This document shows positions 37,327 through 45,808 of a stretch of DNA of 64,000 nt, piece by piece. The DNA is from Streptomyces sp. XM4193 (GTDB lineage: Bacteria; Actinomycetota; Actinomycetes; Streptomycetales; Streptomycetaceae), in assembly GCF_023072595.1 (NCBI RefSeq), contig NZ_JALLGK010000002.1, positions 186,001-250,000 of the forward strand, written 5' to 3'. The translations under genes were made by a program, and so were the position numbers. The notes under the pieces are model-generated. The model ran no database searches, was not told the origin of the DNA, and saw nothing but the letters and a program-made list of their open reading frames with translations. Every line of letters starts with the position of its first letter. Position 1 is the first letter of the stretch.

Positions 37327-38049
37327 TCAGCGCGTACGGGCGGCCGACCGGCTCCGCCGCCGTCGCGCCGCGTACAGGCCGCGCCGCACCAGCACGATCG
37401 CCACCGCGACCAGTGTCCCGCCGTACAGCCAACCGGCGTTGACGGCCAGGGTCGTCGCCAGCTCGATGAACCAGGCGCCGACCCCGTCCTCGCCGGTGAT
37501 CGGGATCAGCCCGAAGGTGAAGGCGATCGGTACGGCGACCGGCGCGGTCAGCGCCTCCGCCACCCGCACCCACAGCGCGCAGGCCGCGCTCAGCACGACG
37601 AAGCAGACGCCGTAGAAAGTCATCGAGTCGTCGAGCAGCAGCGAGGCGAACAGCCCCGCGCACAGCATCACCACCACGGCGAGCAGCCCGCCGCCGAGTG
37701 CGGTCAACCGCGGCCGGGGCACCCGTGCCAGCAGCGCCGGAAGCCCGGCGGACCGTCCGGCGCCGTTCCCCGAGACCGCCGCCCGGCCACCGCGTCCCCT
37801 GGACTGCGCCGTCCCGGACTGCGCCGTCCCGGGCAGCCCGGCCCTCGACTCCGCGGCCCTCGACTCCGCGACGCCGGGCATCCCCGGCCGACGGTCTCCG
37901 GGCGCCGACGTCCGGCGGTGAGGTTCAACGGGCGCACCCCGCCCGGCGATCGACGGTCCCGGCTGCCCGGCCCCGGGCTCCACGGCGGGCCGGTGCGCCG
38001 CCTGCCGCTGTGCCGTCCGACGTCTGGGCTCACTCCTGCGTTGCTCCAC
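37327..38049 (-). CDS. DUF6542-type membrane protein
   Basis: This 240-residue protein has a basic, Pro/Arg/Gly-rich disordered N-terminus (about 1-110). Four hydrophobic segments follow at about 115-225 (LTALGGGLLAVVVMLCAGLF, FYGVCFVVLSAACALWVRVA, TAPVAVPIAFTFGLIPI, LYGGTLVAVAIVLVRRGLYA) and the tail is Arg-rich. Proteins of this layout sit between ispH and ychF in Streptomyces; the function is unknown. The GTG at 38049 lies 6 nt after TACGTT, suggesting a leaderless start; the longer frame to 38079 is less likely. It is divergent from ychF. Confidence 0.75.
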   Translation of the reverse strand: MEQRRSEPRRRTAQRQAAHRPAVEPGAGQPGPSIAGRGAPVEPHRRTSAPGDRRPGMPGVAESRAAESRAGLPGTAQSGTAQSRGRGGRAAVSGNGAGRSAGLPALLARVPRPRLTALGGGLLAVVVMLCAGLFASLLLDDSMTFYGVCFVVLSAACALWVRVAEALTAPVAVPIAFTFGLIPITGEDGVGAWFIELATTLAVNAGWLYGGTLVAVAIVLVRRGLYAARRRRSRSAARTR

Positions 38050-38291
38050 CGCACCAACGTAGAACCGCCCGTCCGCCACCCCGCCCGGACACGCCCGTCA
38101 CCTCGCCGGGACACGGCCGTCCGTCCCGGAAGCCGACGTCGCCGACGTCCGCCCTCCGCGCGCGATCCCGCCGGGGGCCCGCGTCCCCGGGCACCCGTCC
38201 TCGGCCGCCCGGCGGCAGCCGTAGACTGGTGGACTGGTTCCCGTGCGCGGGGCCGTCGCACCCAACCGCCTCGCTACGGGAAGTTCGTCAC

Positions 38292-39383
<1,092 letters not shown>

Positions 39384-39421
39384 CGGTTGACCCAGCGTCG
39401 ATCCGTTGAACACGCACGTCA

Positions 39422-39455
39422 CCAGGGGCCCGACTCTCCGGAGTCGGGCCCCTGG
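39422..39455 (+). terminator. Terminator after ychF
   Basis: A perfect 15-bp stem CCAGGGGCCCGACTC pairs with 39441-39455 around the tetraloop TCCG. It begins 38 nt after the ychF stop codon. Confidence 0.85.
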
Positions 39456-39818
39456 CCGTTCCGTGCCGGGCAGCTGACTGCTGCCACCTCGTTCACCCCG
39501 AGCGGGAAGCGTCGGCAGTGCTCGGACTGACCAGGGCGCAGAGCTTGACGTGCAGCTTTCACTGCAAGGGACGTCGGGAAATGGTTATGCAGAGGGTGCG
39601 CCCTTTTTCTGCTGCCCGGGGCGGTGTCTGTGCGGTATGCAAACCGGAGCCTGGTACCCGTTCTGATCTTCATCCACGTCCGCTCCATGACGAGAACCGG
39701 TGCGGGCGTGCTCTACGCGGAGTCGCTCAGCGTGTCTGCCTTCGTGCCCCGGGTGAGGCGGTCGAACCGGGCTGAACGCGCTTCGGTGAGGGTGGTTGCC
39801 CTTGAGTCCACCGCATCT
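39456..39818. other. Gap of atypical composition before vapBC
   Basis: No gene is supported. The sequence is visibly less GC-rich than its surroundings (for example GAAATGGTTATGCAGAGG and CTTTTTCTGCTG), which suggests acquired DNA or a remnant. Open frames lack codon bias. Confidence 0.45.
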
Positions 39819-39849
39819 CGATGTCATTTTTGAATCGGGATTGATATCG
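39819..39849. promoter_or_regulatory. Inverted repeat upstream of vapB
   Basis: CGATGTCA (39819-39826) and TGATATCG (39842-39849) form an 8-bp inverted repeat with one mismatch and a 15-nt AT-rich spacer, ending 29 bp before vapB. This is the expected place for autoregulation by a VapBC complex. Confidence 0.5.
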
Positions 39850-39878
39850 TTGTGTCGTCGGCTGTGGAGGGATGACTG

Positions 39879-40130
39879 ATGGCCAGGACTGTGATCGATC
39901 TGGATGAGGAAATCGTCGAACAGGCGATGCGGGTGTACGGGGTGAAGACGAAGGCCGCCGCAGTGCGGGCTGCCATGGAGGAGGGGGTGAGGCTGCGACT
40001 GCGTCGAGAGCTGTTCGATGCCATTGACGAGGGCGAGTTCGAGGATGCGTTCGCGGAAATCCGGGCGCAGACGGGTCCGCGGAATCCGGACGGCACGCTG
40101 AAGCGTGAAGGCGGGGCCTCGGCGGCGTGA
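39879..40130 (+). CDS. vapB: VapB-type antitoxin
   Basis: This 83-residue protein has a ribbon-helix-helix N-terminus (ARTVIDLDEEIVEQAMRVYG then KTKAAAVRAAMEEGVRLRLR), as in the VapB antitoxin family. An acidic C-terminal arm (EGEFEDAFAEIRAQ) would wrap and inhibit the toxin. The stop overlaps the toxin GTG by four bases. An imperfect inverted repeat lies upstream. Codon use is less extreme than in neighbouring core genes, consistent with horizontal transfer. Confidence 0.9.
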   Translation: MARTVIDLDEEIVEQAMRVYGVKTKAAAVRAAMEEGVRLRLRRELFDAIDEGEFEDAFAEIRAQTGPRNPDGTLKREGGASAA

Positions 40131-40543
40131 AGGGGCGCTACCTCATCGACAAGTCGGCACTGGCCCGCCGGGGCAAACCGGCGGTGCGGGCGAGGCTGGA
40201 CGCGCTGGACCGCGACGGGCTCCTGGCGGTGTGTGCCCCGACCGAGTACGAGGTCCTCTACTCGGCGCGCGGAAAGCCCGAAGCGCTGCGGCTGCGCACT
40301 CTGCTCCGTGGATTCGACTACCTGCCCTGCAACGATGAGGAGTTCGAGCGAGCGCTCGAGATCCAGGCCCTGGCCCTGAACGCCGGCTTTCACCGGGCGC
40401 TGTCGCTGGCCGACGTCCTGATCGCGGCAACCGCCGAGCGGCATCGTGCCACGCTCCTGCATTACGACGGCGACTTCGACATGATTGCTTCGGTGAGCAC
40501 GCTGCAAGCTGAGTGGGTCGTTGGGCCCGGCACCGCCGACTGA
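40127..40543 (+). CDS. vapC: VapC-type PIN-domain ribonuclease toxin
   Basis: This 138-residue PIN protein has the acidic active site in YLIDKSALAR (Asp8), PTEYEVLYS (Glu40 or Glu42), SLADVLIAATA (Asp96) and HYDGDFDMIA (Asp114 or Asp116). VapC toxins are Mg2+-dependent RNases that cut tRNA or rRNA when free of VapB. The GTG start is inside the antitoxin stop region, giving translational coupling. All catalytic acids are present, so it is probably active. Confidence 0.9.
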   Translation: MKGRYLIDKSALARRGKPAVRARLDALDRDGLLAVCAPTEYEVLYSARGKPEALRLRTLLRGFDYLPCNDEEFERALEIQALALNAGFHRALSLADVLIAATAERHRATLLHYDGDFDMIASVSTLQAEWVVGPGTAD

Positions 40544-40917
40544 GCCGGCAACGCACGTCGTTCCTCGACGAGTGGGGGTCCGCGTGCCGTCAGTCGATCA
40601 TTGTGGATCCGCTCGGCGGTGTGGTGCGGGGACTGTGGATGAAACTCACGCTGGAGCGGGGTCAGCAGTTCACCCATGGCCGGCCTCGACGTCGCCCCGC
40701 TGACCTGGAGCGCACCGGCGACTCCCCGCCTTTCGGCTCCCCACCCCCCAGGAGCGCTTCCGGGCAGAGCGCCGCTGCGTGGGTGGCTGGGGTGGCGGGT
40801 GGTGTGGGTGGGGAGGTGGGGGAGGGGTGAACGGCGGCGGTGCGCATGGGGTTTGGCCAGTACGATGCGGCTTGTCGCTCGTACGGGTTGGGGCGGTGGG
40901 ACGGGAGGTGGCCGCGC
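40544..40917. other. 374-bp gap upstream of the BlaI-like regulator
   Basis: No supported gene. A GGGTGG/GTGGGG-rich purine tract runs at about 40785-40830. TACGAT (40861-40866) fits a -10 hexamer for the regulator gene, giving a leader of about 45 nt. Confidence 0.45.
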
Positions 40918-41313
40918 GTGGTCGACGGCACGGGGAACGAGAGGCCGGGCGGGCGCAGGCGTCAGGGCGAGTTGGAGACGCAGGTGCTGGCGGTGCTCGG
41001 TTCGGCGCCGGGGCCGGTGACGGCCGGCTGGGTGCAGGAGCAGCTCGGCGGTGATCTGGCGTACACCACGGTCATGACGATCCTGACCAGGCTGTACGCG
41101 AAGCGGGCGGTGTCGCGTTCCAGGGTCGGCCGGTCCTTCGAGTGGACGCCGGTGGCGGACGGGGCCGGTCTGGTGGCGATGCGTATGCGCAAGCTGCTCG
41201 ACAACCAGGAGGACCGCGGCGCGGTGCTCTCCAGCTTCGTGTCGTCGCTCTCCACGCACGACGAACAGCTTCTGCGCTCCCTCCTCTGTGAAGCCGACGA
41301 TCCGGAGCGGTGA
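40918..41313 (+). CDS. BlaI/MecI/CopY family transcriptional repressor
   Basis: This 131-residue winged-helix protein has GELETQVLAVLGSAPGPVTA, the recognition region AYTTVMTILTRLYAKRAVSR and the wing GRSFEWTPV. A C-terminal dimerisation helix pair ends in STHDEQLLRSLL. BlaI-type repressors are inactivated by proteolysis triggered by a BlaR1/M56 membrane sensor, and the next gene encodes an M56-type peptidase 3 nt downstream. The GTG follows GGGAGG by 9 nt. Confidence 0.92.
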   Translation: MVDGTGNERPGGRRRQGELETQVLAVLGSAPGPVTAGWVQEQLGGDLAYTTVMTILTRLYAKRAVSRSRVGRSFEWTPVADGAGLVAMRMRKLLDNQEDRGAVLSSFVSSLSTHDEQLLRSLLCEADDPER

Positions 41314-41316
41314 TCG

Positions 41317-42249
41317 ATGGGCGTCTTCGTCTACCTGCCTCTGATCCTGCCGTTGACCGCTCTGCCGATCGCACGACTGGCCGCACAGCATCTGCATCCG
41401 CGCAACGCCGCGTTGCTGCTGACCTGGGTGGGCGCGACGCTCGCCGCGTGCAGCACGTTGTGCCTCGGGCTCGTGATGGTCGTCGGTACGGCGCAGCTGC
41501 CGGGCAGTCCGCTGCCCGCCAGTTGGTCCGACGAGGAGGTGCGGGAGGCCGTGCCGTACGACGAGGTGGCGGGCAAGCTGTCGATCGTTGCTCTCGTCGT
41601 CGTGTTCGCGACGTGTGCGCTGACGCTGGGGCGGCACTTCGGCTTCCGGGCCCGTGCCCATCGGGCGCTGGCCGCGCATCCCGACCGTTCGGAGGTCGCC
41701 GTGCTCGCCGACGAGGTGCCGTACGCGTACGCCCTGCCTGGCTCTCCCGGCCGGGTGCTGGTCTCCACGGGAATGCTGAACGGGCTCGACGAGGCGGAGC
41801 GGGGCGCGCTGCTCGCGCACGAGCGTGCTCATCTGGCCGGGAAGCACCACCGCCTGCTGCTGACGGTTCAGCTCGCCGGTTGTGCCAACCCGCTGCTGCG
41901 TCCGCTCCGTTCGGCGGTGGGTTACTGCACGGAGCGCTGGGCCGACGAGGAAGCCGCCCGGGTGACCGGCGACCGCCGTACGACGGCCCGTGCGGTCGGC
42001 AGGGCGGCGTTGATCTCCCGCCGCGCGGCGGTGCCCGGTCTGGCCGCTTTCGCCGAGGCAGGTCCGGTGCCGCGTCGGGTTGCCGCGTTGCTGGGGCCCG
42101 TTCCGTCGGCCGGTGGCTGGCCGCCGGCGCTCACCACGGCCGGTCTTGCCGCGCTCGTCGCCGCAGCGGGTACGGCCGCGTCCACGCTCTCCGCGATCAA
42201 CGCGGCGATCGCGCTGTTCCTGGTGCTGGAGTCGGCGACGTACGGCTGA
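41317..42249 (+). CDS. M56/BlaR1-like membrane zinc metallopeptidase
   Basis: This 310-residue protein has helices at about 5-22, 30-55 and 88-105, a cytoplasmic gluzincin site LLAHERAHLAGKHH (HExxH) with the third ligand probably in the CTERWADEEA segment, and two C-terminal helices (PALTTAGLAALVAAAGTAAS and INAAIALFLVLES). There is no extracytoplasmic penicillin-binding sensor domain. It is co-transcribed with the BlaI-like repressor and presumably cleaves it on an unknown signal. No beta-lactamase gene is nearby. Confidence 0.9.
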   Translation: MGVFVYLPLILPLTALPIARLAAQHLHPRNAALLLTWVGATLAACSTLCLGLVMVVGTAQLPGSPLPASWSDEEVREAVPYDEVAGKLSIVALVVVFATCALTLGRHFGFRARAHRALAAHPDRSEVAVLADEVPYAYALPGSPGRVLVSTGMLNGLDEAERGALLAHERAHLAGKHHRLLLTVQLAGCANPLLRPLRSAVGYCTERWADEEAARVTGDRRTTARAVGRAALISRRAAVPGLAAFAEAGPVPRRVAALLGPVPSAGGWPPALTTAGLAALVAAAGTAASTLSAINAAIALFLVLESATYG

Positions 42250-42564
42250 GGCGGTCTGCGGGGGCGTCGCACATGGGTCACGCCATCGGCGGGGGACGCC
42301 GTTTCCCCGTGTCGTGTCTGCCGCCCGTCGTCGAGCGGACTGTTGGCGAGGCGGCCGTGCTTTCTCGGCGGTGGGTCCCTCGATCCGCACAGCCGGGGGT
42401 GGGTGGCCCTCGGTGTGCGCGCACCGGCCGGGCGTGCCGGTGGGCCTGCGGCGGTGCAGTGCCACAGGCCCACGGTTCTTCGGTTCGCGAACCGCCTGAC
42501 GCACTTCTCCTGTGCGACAGCCGCTTCCCTCAAGTGCCCGGAGGGCGACGGGTTTCGGGGGTGC
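42250..42564. other. 315-bp convergent gap with a 14-bp palindrome
   Basis: No gene. CGGTTCGCGAACCG at 42481-42494 is a perfect 14-bp palindrome. Its GGTTCGCGAA core also occurs in the inverted repeat at 8419-8438. Confidence 0.5.
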
Positions 42565-43539
42565 TCAGCCCTCGTCGTCGTCCTCGAAGGCGTCGCCCAC
42601 CTCGTCGATGACCTCGGCGGCGACCAGGCCGCCGACCACGCCGACGGCCAGACCTGCCGCTCCGGCCGCGACGACGGTTCCCATGCCCGGACCGGAGCGC
42701 TGCCCGCCTTCGGGGTGGTGCTGTTCGCCGTACTCGTGGCCGTAGGGAGCGGGGGAGGTGTACACACCCTGGCCCGCGACCAACTGGCGCACCCAGCCTT
42801 CGACTTCGGCGTCCCAGTCGCGCCCCTCGACGCCTTCGTGGCTGACGGTGAAGCGGTTGACGGCGTCGTGGCCGGCGGAGAAGAGGCCGCCGCGCTTGTC
42901 CGCCTCGAGCACCACCTCCATACCGCCCGGGTTGGCCAGGAAGGTGACCTCGACCTCGCGCATCGCGTGCGCGTACTGCGGGGCCGGCGTGAGCTCGACC
43001 TCCTGGTAGAACGGCAGTTGCTGCCCGGTGCCGCCGATGTGCCCGTACTCCAGGTCCGCGGACTTGAAGTCGAAGCCGAGCCGGCCGAACGCCTCCAGGA
43101 CGGCCTGCTGCACGGGCAGCGGGCGTACGGTCAGCGGGTCCAGATCGCCCTTGTCCTTGCTGCCCGAGACGGCGAGTTCACTGCGTACGCCCAGCACTAC
43201 GCCGAGCGGCTGGCCGTGGACCTCGGTGACCGGCGTCTCCCAGGGCACCGCGACTTCGAAGGGGATGCTCCGGCGCTCGCCCTCGGCCAGCCGGAAGCCG
43301 CCCCCGACGGCGAAGCGTTCGAAGGAGACCGTTCCTTCGCTCTCGCCGCCGTCGTGCTCCGCCTCGACGCGGGCGACGAGTTCCAGGGTGATCTGCTCGA
43401 TGTCGTAGTCGGCTTTGCCGCCGACGAGATGGACCTGTCCGTGCAGCGTTCCGCCGGGCAGGACCGGGCCGCCTTCCAGGACCGTGTCCAGGGTGGGGCC
43501 GCCCACGCCGAGCGCCCCGAGCAGCTTCTTGAACACCAT
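42565..43539 (-). CDS. Spo0M-like sporulation-control protein
   Basis: This 324-residue protein has the arrestin-like Spo0M domain at about residues 1-235 (VFKKLLGALGVGGPTLDTVL, LPGGTLHGQVHLVGG and IEQITLELVARVE). A Tyr/Gly/His-rich region follows (about 250-280), with a hydrophobic segment (MGTVVAAGAAGLAVGVVGGL, about 285-310) and an acidic tail. Spo0M proteins affect sporulation timing and cell division in Bacillus, and homologues are widespread in Streptomyces. GAAGGAGAG lies about 10 nt before the ATG. It lies 86 bp downstream of a small helix-hairpin-helix gene on the same strand, probably an operon. Confidence 0.9.
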   Translation of the reverse strand: MVFKKLLGALGVGGPTLDTVLEGGPVLPGGTLHGQVHLVGGKADYDIEQITLELVARVEAEHDGGESEGTVSFERFAVGGGFRLAEGERRSIPFEVAVPWETPVTEVHGQPLGVVLGVRSELAVSGSKDKGDLDPLTVRPLPVQQAVLEAFGRLGFDFKSADLEYGHIGGTGQQLPFYQEVELTPAPQYAHAMREVEVTFLANPGGMEVVLEADKRGGLFSAGHDAVNRFTVSHEGVEGRDWDAEVEGWVRQLVAGQGVYTSPAPYGHEYGEQHHPEGGQRSGPGMGTVVAAGAAGLAVGVVGGLVAAEVIDEVGDAFEDDDEG

Positions 43540-43625
43540 GGTGGCGTTCTCTCCTTCGGATGTTGAGTGGTGGTTCGAGTCGTGGGTTGCCACACCCCAG
43601 AGAGTGGCAACCCACCGGTTCGTGC

Positions 43626-43847
43626 CTACTTGGCCGTCGTGTCCAGAGCAGCCAGGGCCTGCGCCCAGCGGACGTACTTCAGCTCGGCGAAGTCGCGAAC
43701 GGTCTTGATGCCGAAGGCCTCCTGGAGTAATTCGCCGTCACGGTCCGAGACGCCCTTGAGGGCTCCGACCGGGGCGTCGAGAATCTCCGGGAGACTCTTG
43801 TCCGCCCATGCCTTGTCCAGCACTTTGGCCAGGTCGATCGAGGCCAT
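43626..43847 (-). CDS. Small helix-hairpin-helix-like protein
   Basis: This 73-residue soluble protein is preceded by a strong ribosome site (GGAGG, 6 nt from the ATG). The region ILDAPVGALKGVSDRDGELL followed by QEAFGIKTVRDFAELKYVRWA resembles a helix-hairpin-helix unit like those binding DNA or mediating protein contacts. I know no assigned function. It is the first gene before the Spo0M-like gene, downstream of a 16-bp palindrome that probably controls both. Confidence 0.8.
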   Translation of the reverse strand: MASIDLAKVLDKAWADKSLPEILDAPVGALKGVSDRDGELLQEAFGIKTVRDFAELKYVRWAQALAALDTTAK

Positions 43848-43892
43848 GAAGTCCTCCTGCGAGGGGAGTGGTGGGTGGTTCCTGCCGCGTGA

Positions 43893-43908
43893 TCTACACG
43901 CGTGTAGA
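43893..43908. promoter_or_regulatory. Perfect 16-bp palindrome upstream of the HHH/Spo0M operon
   Basis: TCTACACGCGTGTAGA is perfectly symmetric and lies 46 bp upstream of the small gene's ATG. A -10-like TATGCT sits directly upstream of it on the minus strand (43916-43911), so a bound repressor would block initiation. The regulator is not adjacent. Confidence 0.6.
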
Positions 43909-44129
43909 AGCATAGGTCGCGATCAACTGCCCCGGTCGCTTCCCGGGGTTGCTCGCGGGAATTGTCCGAAACTGTGTGGGAGGAAACAGGCCGCGTTCCG
44001 TGCGGACGGCGGGCCCGGGGGCTGATGCGGCGTCATGTTCCGTACGGAGTACGGGACTTCGTGCCGGCCTGCGCAGTCCGCAGCAGCCCCGGCCCGTCCC
44101 CGCCCACGGCCACCGCAGCACGGCAGCAC

Positions 44130-44165
44130 GGCGGCCCGCCGCCCCGGGTGGGGTGGCGGGCCGCC
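44130..44165 (-). terminator. Terminator of the membrane protein/VOC genes
   Basis: A perfect 11-bp stem GGCGGCCCGCC (44130-44140 with 44155-44165) with a 14-nt loop lies 13 bp beyond the stop codon of the minus-strand membrane protein. Confidence 0.75.
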
Positions 44166-44178
44166 GATGGCGCCGGGG

Positions 44179-45276
44179 TCAGTGGACGGGTGCTGCGGTG
44201 CGCTTCCGAAGGTGGCGGGCGAGTGCTCTGAGAGCGAGCAGTTCCAGACAGATGGTGATCAGTCCGATCGCCGCGCTGAGCAGTGAGCCGGGCATCATGA
44301 ACGCCGTGTGGGAGACGAGGATGCCGCCGACGAGCCACAGCCGGTGGGTGTCGGTCCAGTTGCCCGACAGCCGCCAGCGGTGTGCGACCCAGCCGAACGG
44401 GATCGCCGTCATGGCCCCCGCGATCAGCATGAACTCCTGCGACATCGCGTCGACGAGCATCAGTTCGTCGCCGAGTCCGAGGGGCAGCAGCGTGGTCAGG
44501 AACGCCATCGTCAGATAGAGCGAGACGAAGCCGACCACCATCGGGTGCGGAGCCCGCCGGTCCTGCCGCACCACCTCGCGTCGCCGGCGCCGCGGCAGCA
44601 CCCGGAGGGCGACCCACGTGAGCCCTGCGACGGCGAGGACGTAGGCGACGGTCCAGCCCCACGGGGTGAGGTAACCGGGGTCCTCGGCGGCCGATACGAA
44701 GACCCGCAGGCCGATGACGCCGAGGACCGTCAGGGCGCCGGCGGTGACGACGCCCCCGCCGCGCAGATACGGCCGATTCCGCAGGTCGGGGAAGAGCAGG
44801 TCGGCGATCATGACGGGCAGCAGGACACTGAGCACGACATGGACGCCGATCTGGGCTTCCCAGTAGGTCCAGTTGACGCCGAGGGAGCGCAGCCCCCAGT
44901 CGGCGGCGTCGTACAGCTCCGGGCTGGTGAGCGCCTGGAGCCCGAGTCCGTCCACCGCCAACTGGTAGGCCACGGCGAGCAGTACGAGGCTGGGCCAGCC
45001 GGCGCCGACACGTACCGCCGCCTCGCGGACGAGCAGCGTGCCGGCCCCGTACGCCATCAGGAGCAGGGGCAGCAGGAGCCAGACGGCCGGTACGGCGACG
45101 GCGGTGAACGTCAGTGCCGTGCAGAGGGTCGTCAGCAGTGCGAGGGTCGCTGCGGCGCGTCGACCGCGGGTGCGGTGGACCGCTGCGGGACGGCCGTGCC
45201 GGGCCGTTGCGGGTGGGGGAGTCGCGGGCGGGGTGCGCATGCCGTGGGTGCCCGGCGAGAGGTCAGCGCTTGTCAT
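44179..45276 (-). CDS. Polytopic membrane protein of unknown function
   Basis: This 365-residue protein has about nine or ten hydrophobic helices after a 40-residue Pro/Arg-rich cytoplasmic start (for example AATLALLTTLCTALTFTAVA, VHVVLSVLLPVMIADLLF, WTVAYVLAVAGLTWVALRVL, GLITICLELLALRALARHL). An Arg-rich loop RRRRREVVRQDRR lies at about 235. I do not recognise the family. Its start overlaps the end of the VOC gene by 14 nt, so the pair is translationally linked. Confidence 0.75.
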   Translation of the reverse strand: MTSADLSPGTHGMRTPPATPPPATARHGRPAAVHRTRGRRAAATLALLTTLCTALTFTAVAVPAVWLLLPLLLMAYGAGTLLVREAAVRVGAGWPSLVLLAVAYQLAVDGLGLQALTSPELYDAADWGLRSLGVNWTYWEAQIGVHVVLSVLLPVMIADLLFPDLRNRPYLRGGGVVTAGALTVLGVIGLRVFVSAAEDPGYLTPWGWTVAYVLAVAGLTWVALRVLPRRRRREVVRQDRRAPHPMVVGFVSLYLTMAFLTTLLPLGLGDELMLVDAMSQEFMLIAGAMTAIPFGWVAHRWRLSGNWTDTHRLWLVGGILVSHTAFMMPGSLLSAAIGLITICLELLALRALARHLRKRTAAPVH

Positions 45277-45730
45277 GTGCGTCGACCAGACCCTGGATGT
45301 CGATCTTCGTCATGGCGTGCAGTGCGTTCAGGACGCGGTCCGTGGCGTCCGGTTCGGCGCCGCTCAGCAGCTCCCGCAGCTTGACGGGCATCAACTGCCA
45401 GGTCACGCCGTAGCGGTCGAGCAGCGAACCGCCGGGGCCCTCCTCGCCGCCGTCGGTCAGGCCGGCCCAGAGAAGGTCGAGCTGCTGCTGGTCGTCGCAT
45501 TCGACGTAGAGGGAGAACGCGGGGGTGAAGGGAAACTGCGAACCGCCGTTGTAGGCGGTGTACTGCTGCCCGCCCAGGGTGAAGTCGACCGTGGTGACGC
45601 CTCCTTGGGCGTCGCGCTGGATGTCGCGGATGCCGGAGTCGGAGATGCCGGCGTCGGTGAAGAGCCCGGTGTAGTACTGCGCGAGGGTCTCGGCCCGGCC
45701 GTCGAGCCACAGGAAGGTGGAGATGTTCAA
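45263..45730 (-). CDS. VOC/PhnB-type (3-dmu-9_3-mt) protein
   Basis: This 155-residue protein has the fold of the PhnB/3-demethylubiquinone-like VOC branch: STFLWLDGRAETLAQYYTGL at the start, FTLGGQQYTAYNGGSQFPFT with its hallmark NGG-FPFT, and DRYGVTWQLMPVKLREL. The exact reaction is unknown; proteins of this branch occur in many small detoxification operons. It sits between the FAD monooxygenase (upstream, 78-bp gap) and the membrane protein (overlapping), all on the minus strand. Confidence 0.9.
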   Translation of the reverse strand: MNISTFLWLDGRAETLAQYYTGLFTDAGISDSGIRDIQRDAQGGVTTVDFTLGGQQYTAYNGGSQFPFTPAFSLYVECDDQQQLDLLWAGLTDGGEEGPGGSLLDRYGVTWQLMPVKLRELLSGAEPDATDRVLNALHAMTKIDIQGLVDAHDKR

Positions 45731-45808
45731 GGCGCTGTCCTGACTGTCGAGGTGGTGCAGCGGCTGTGGTTCAGCTGCTGTGTTTCGGTGGGTGTGTCCG
45801 TGGGTGTT

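Noticed and set aside
39624..39833. Small open frame before vapB
   Set aside because: Runs through an atypical, unbiased sequence with no ribosome site. Looks like random open frame.
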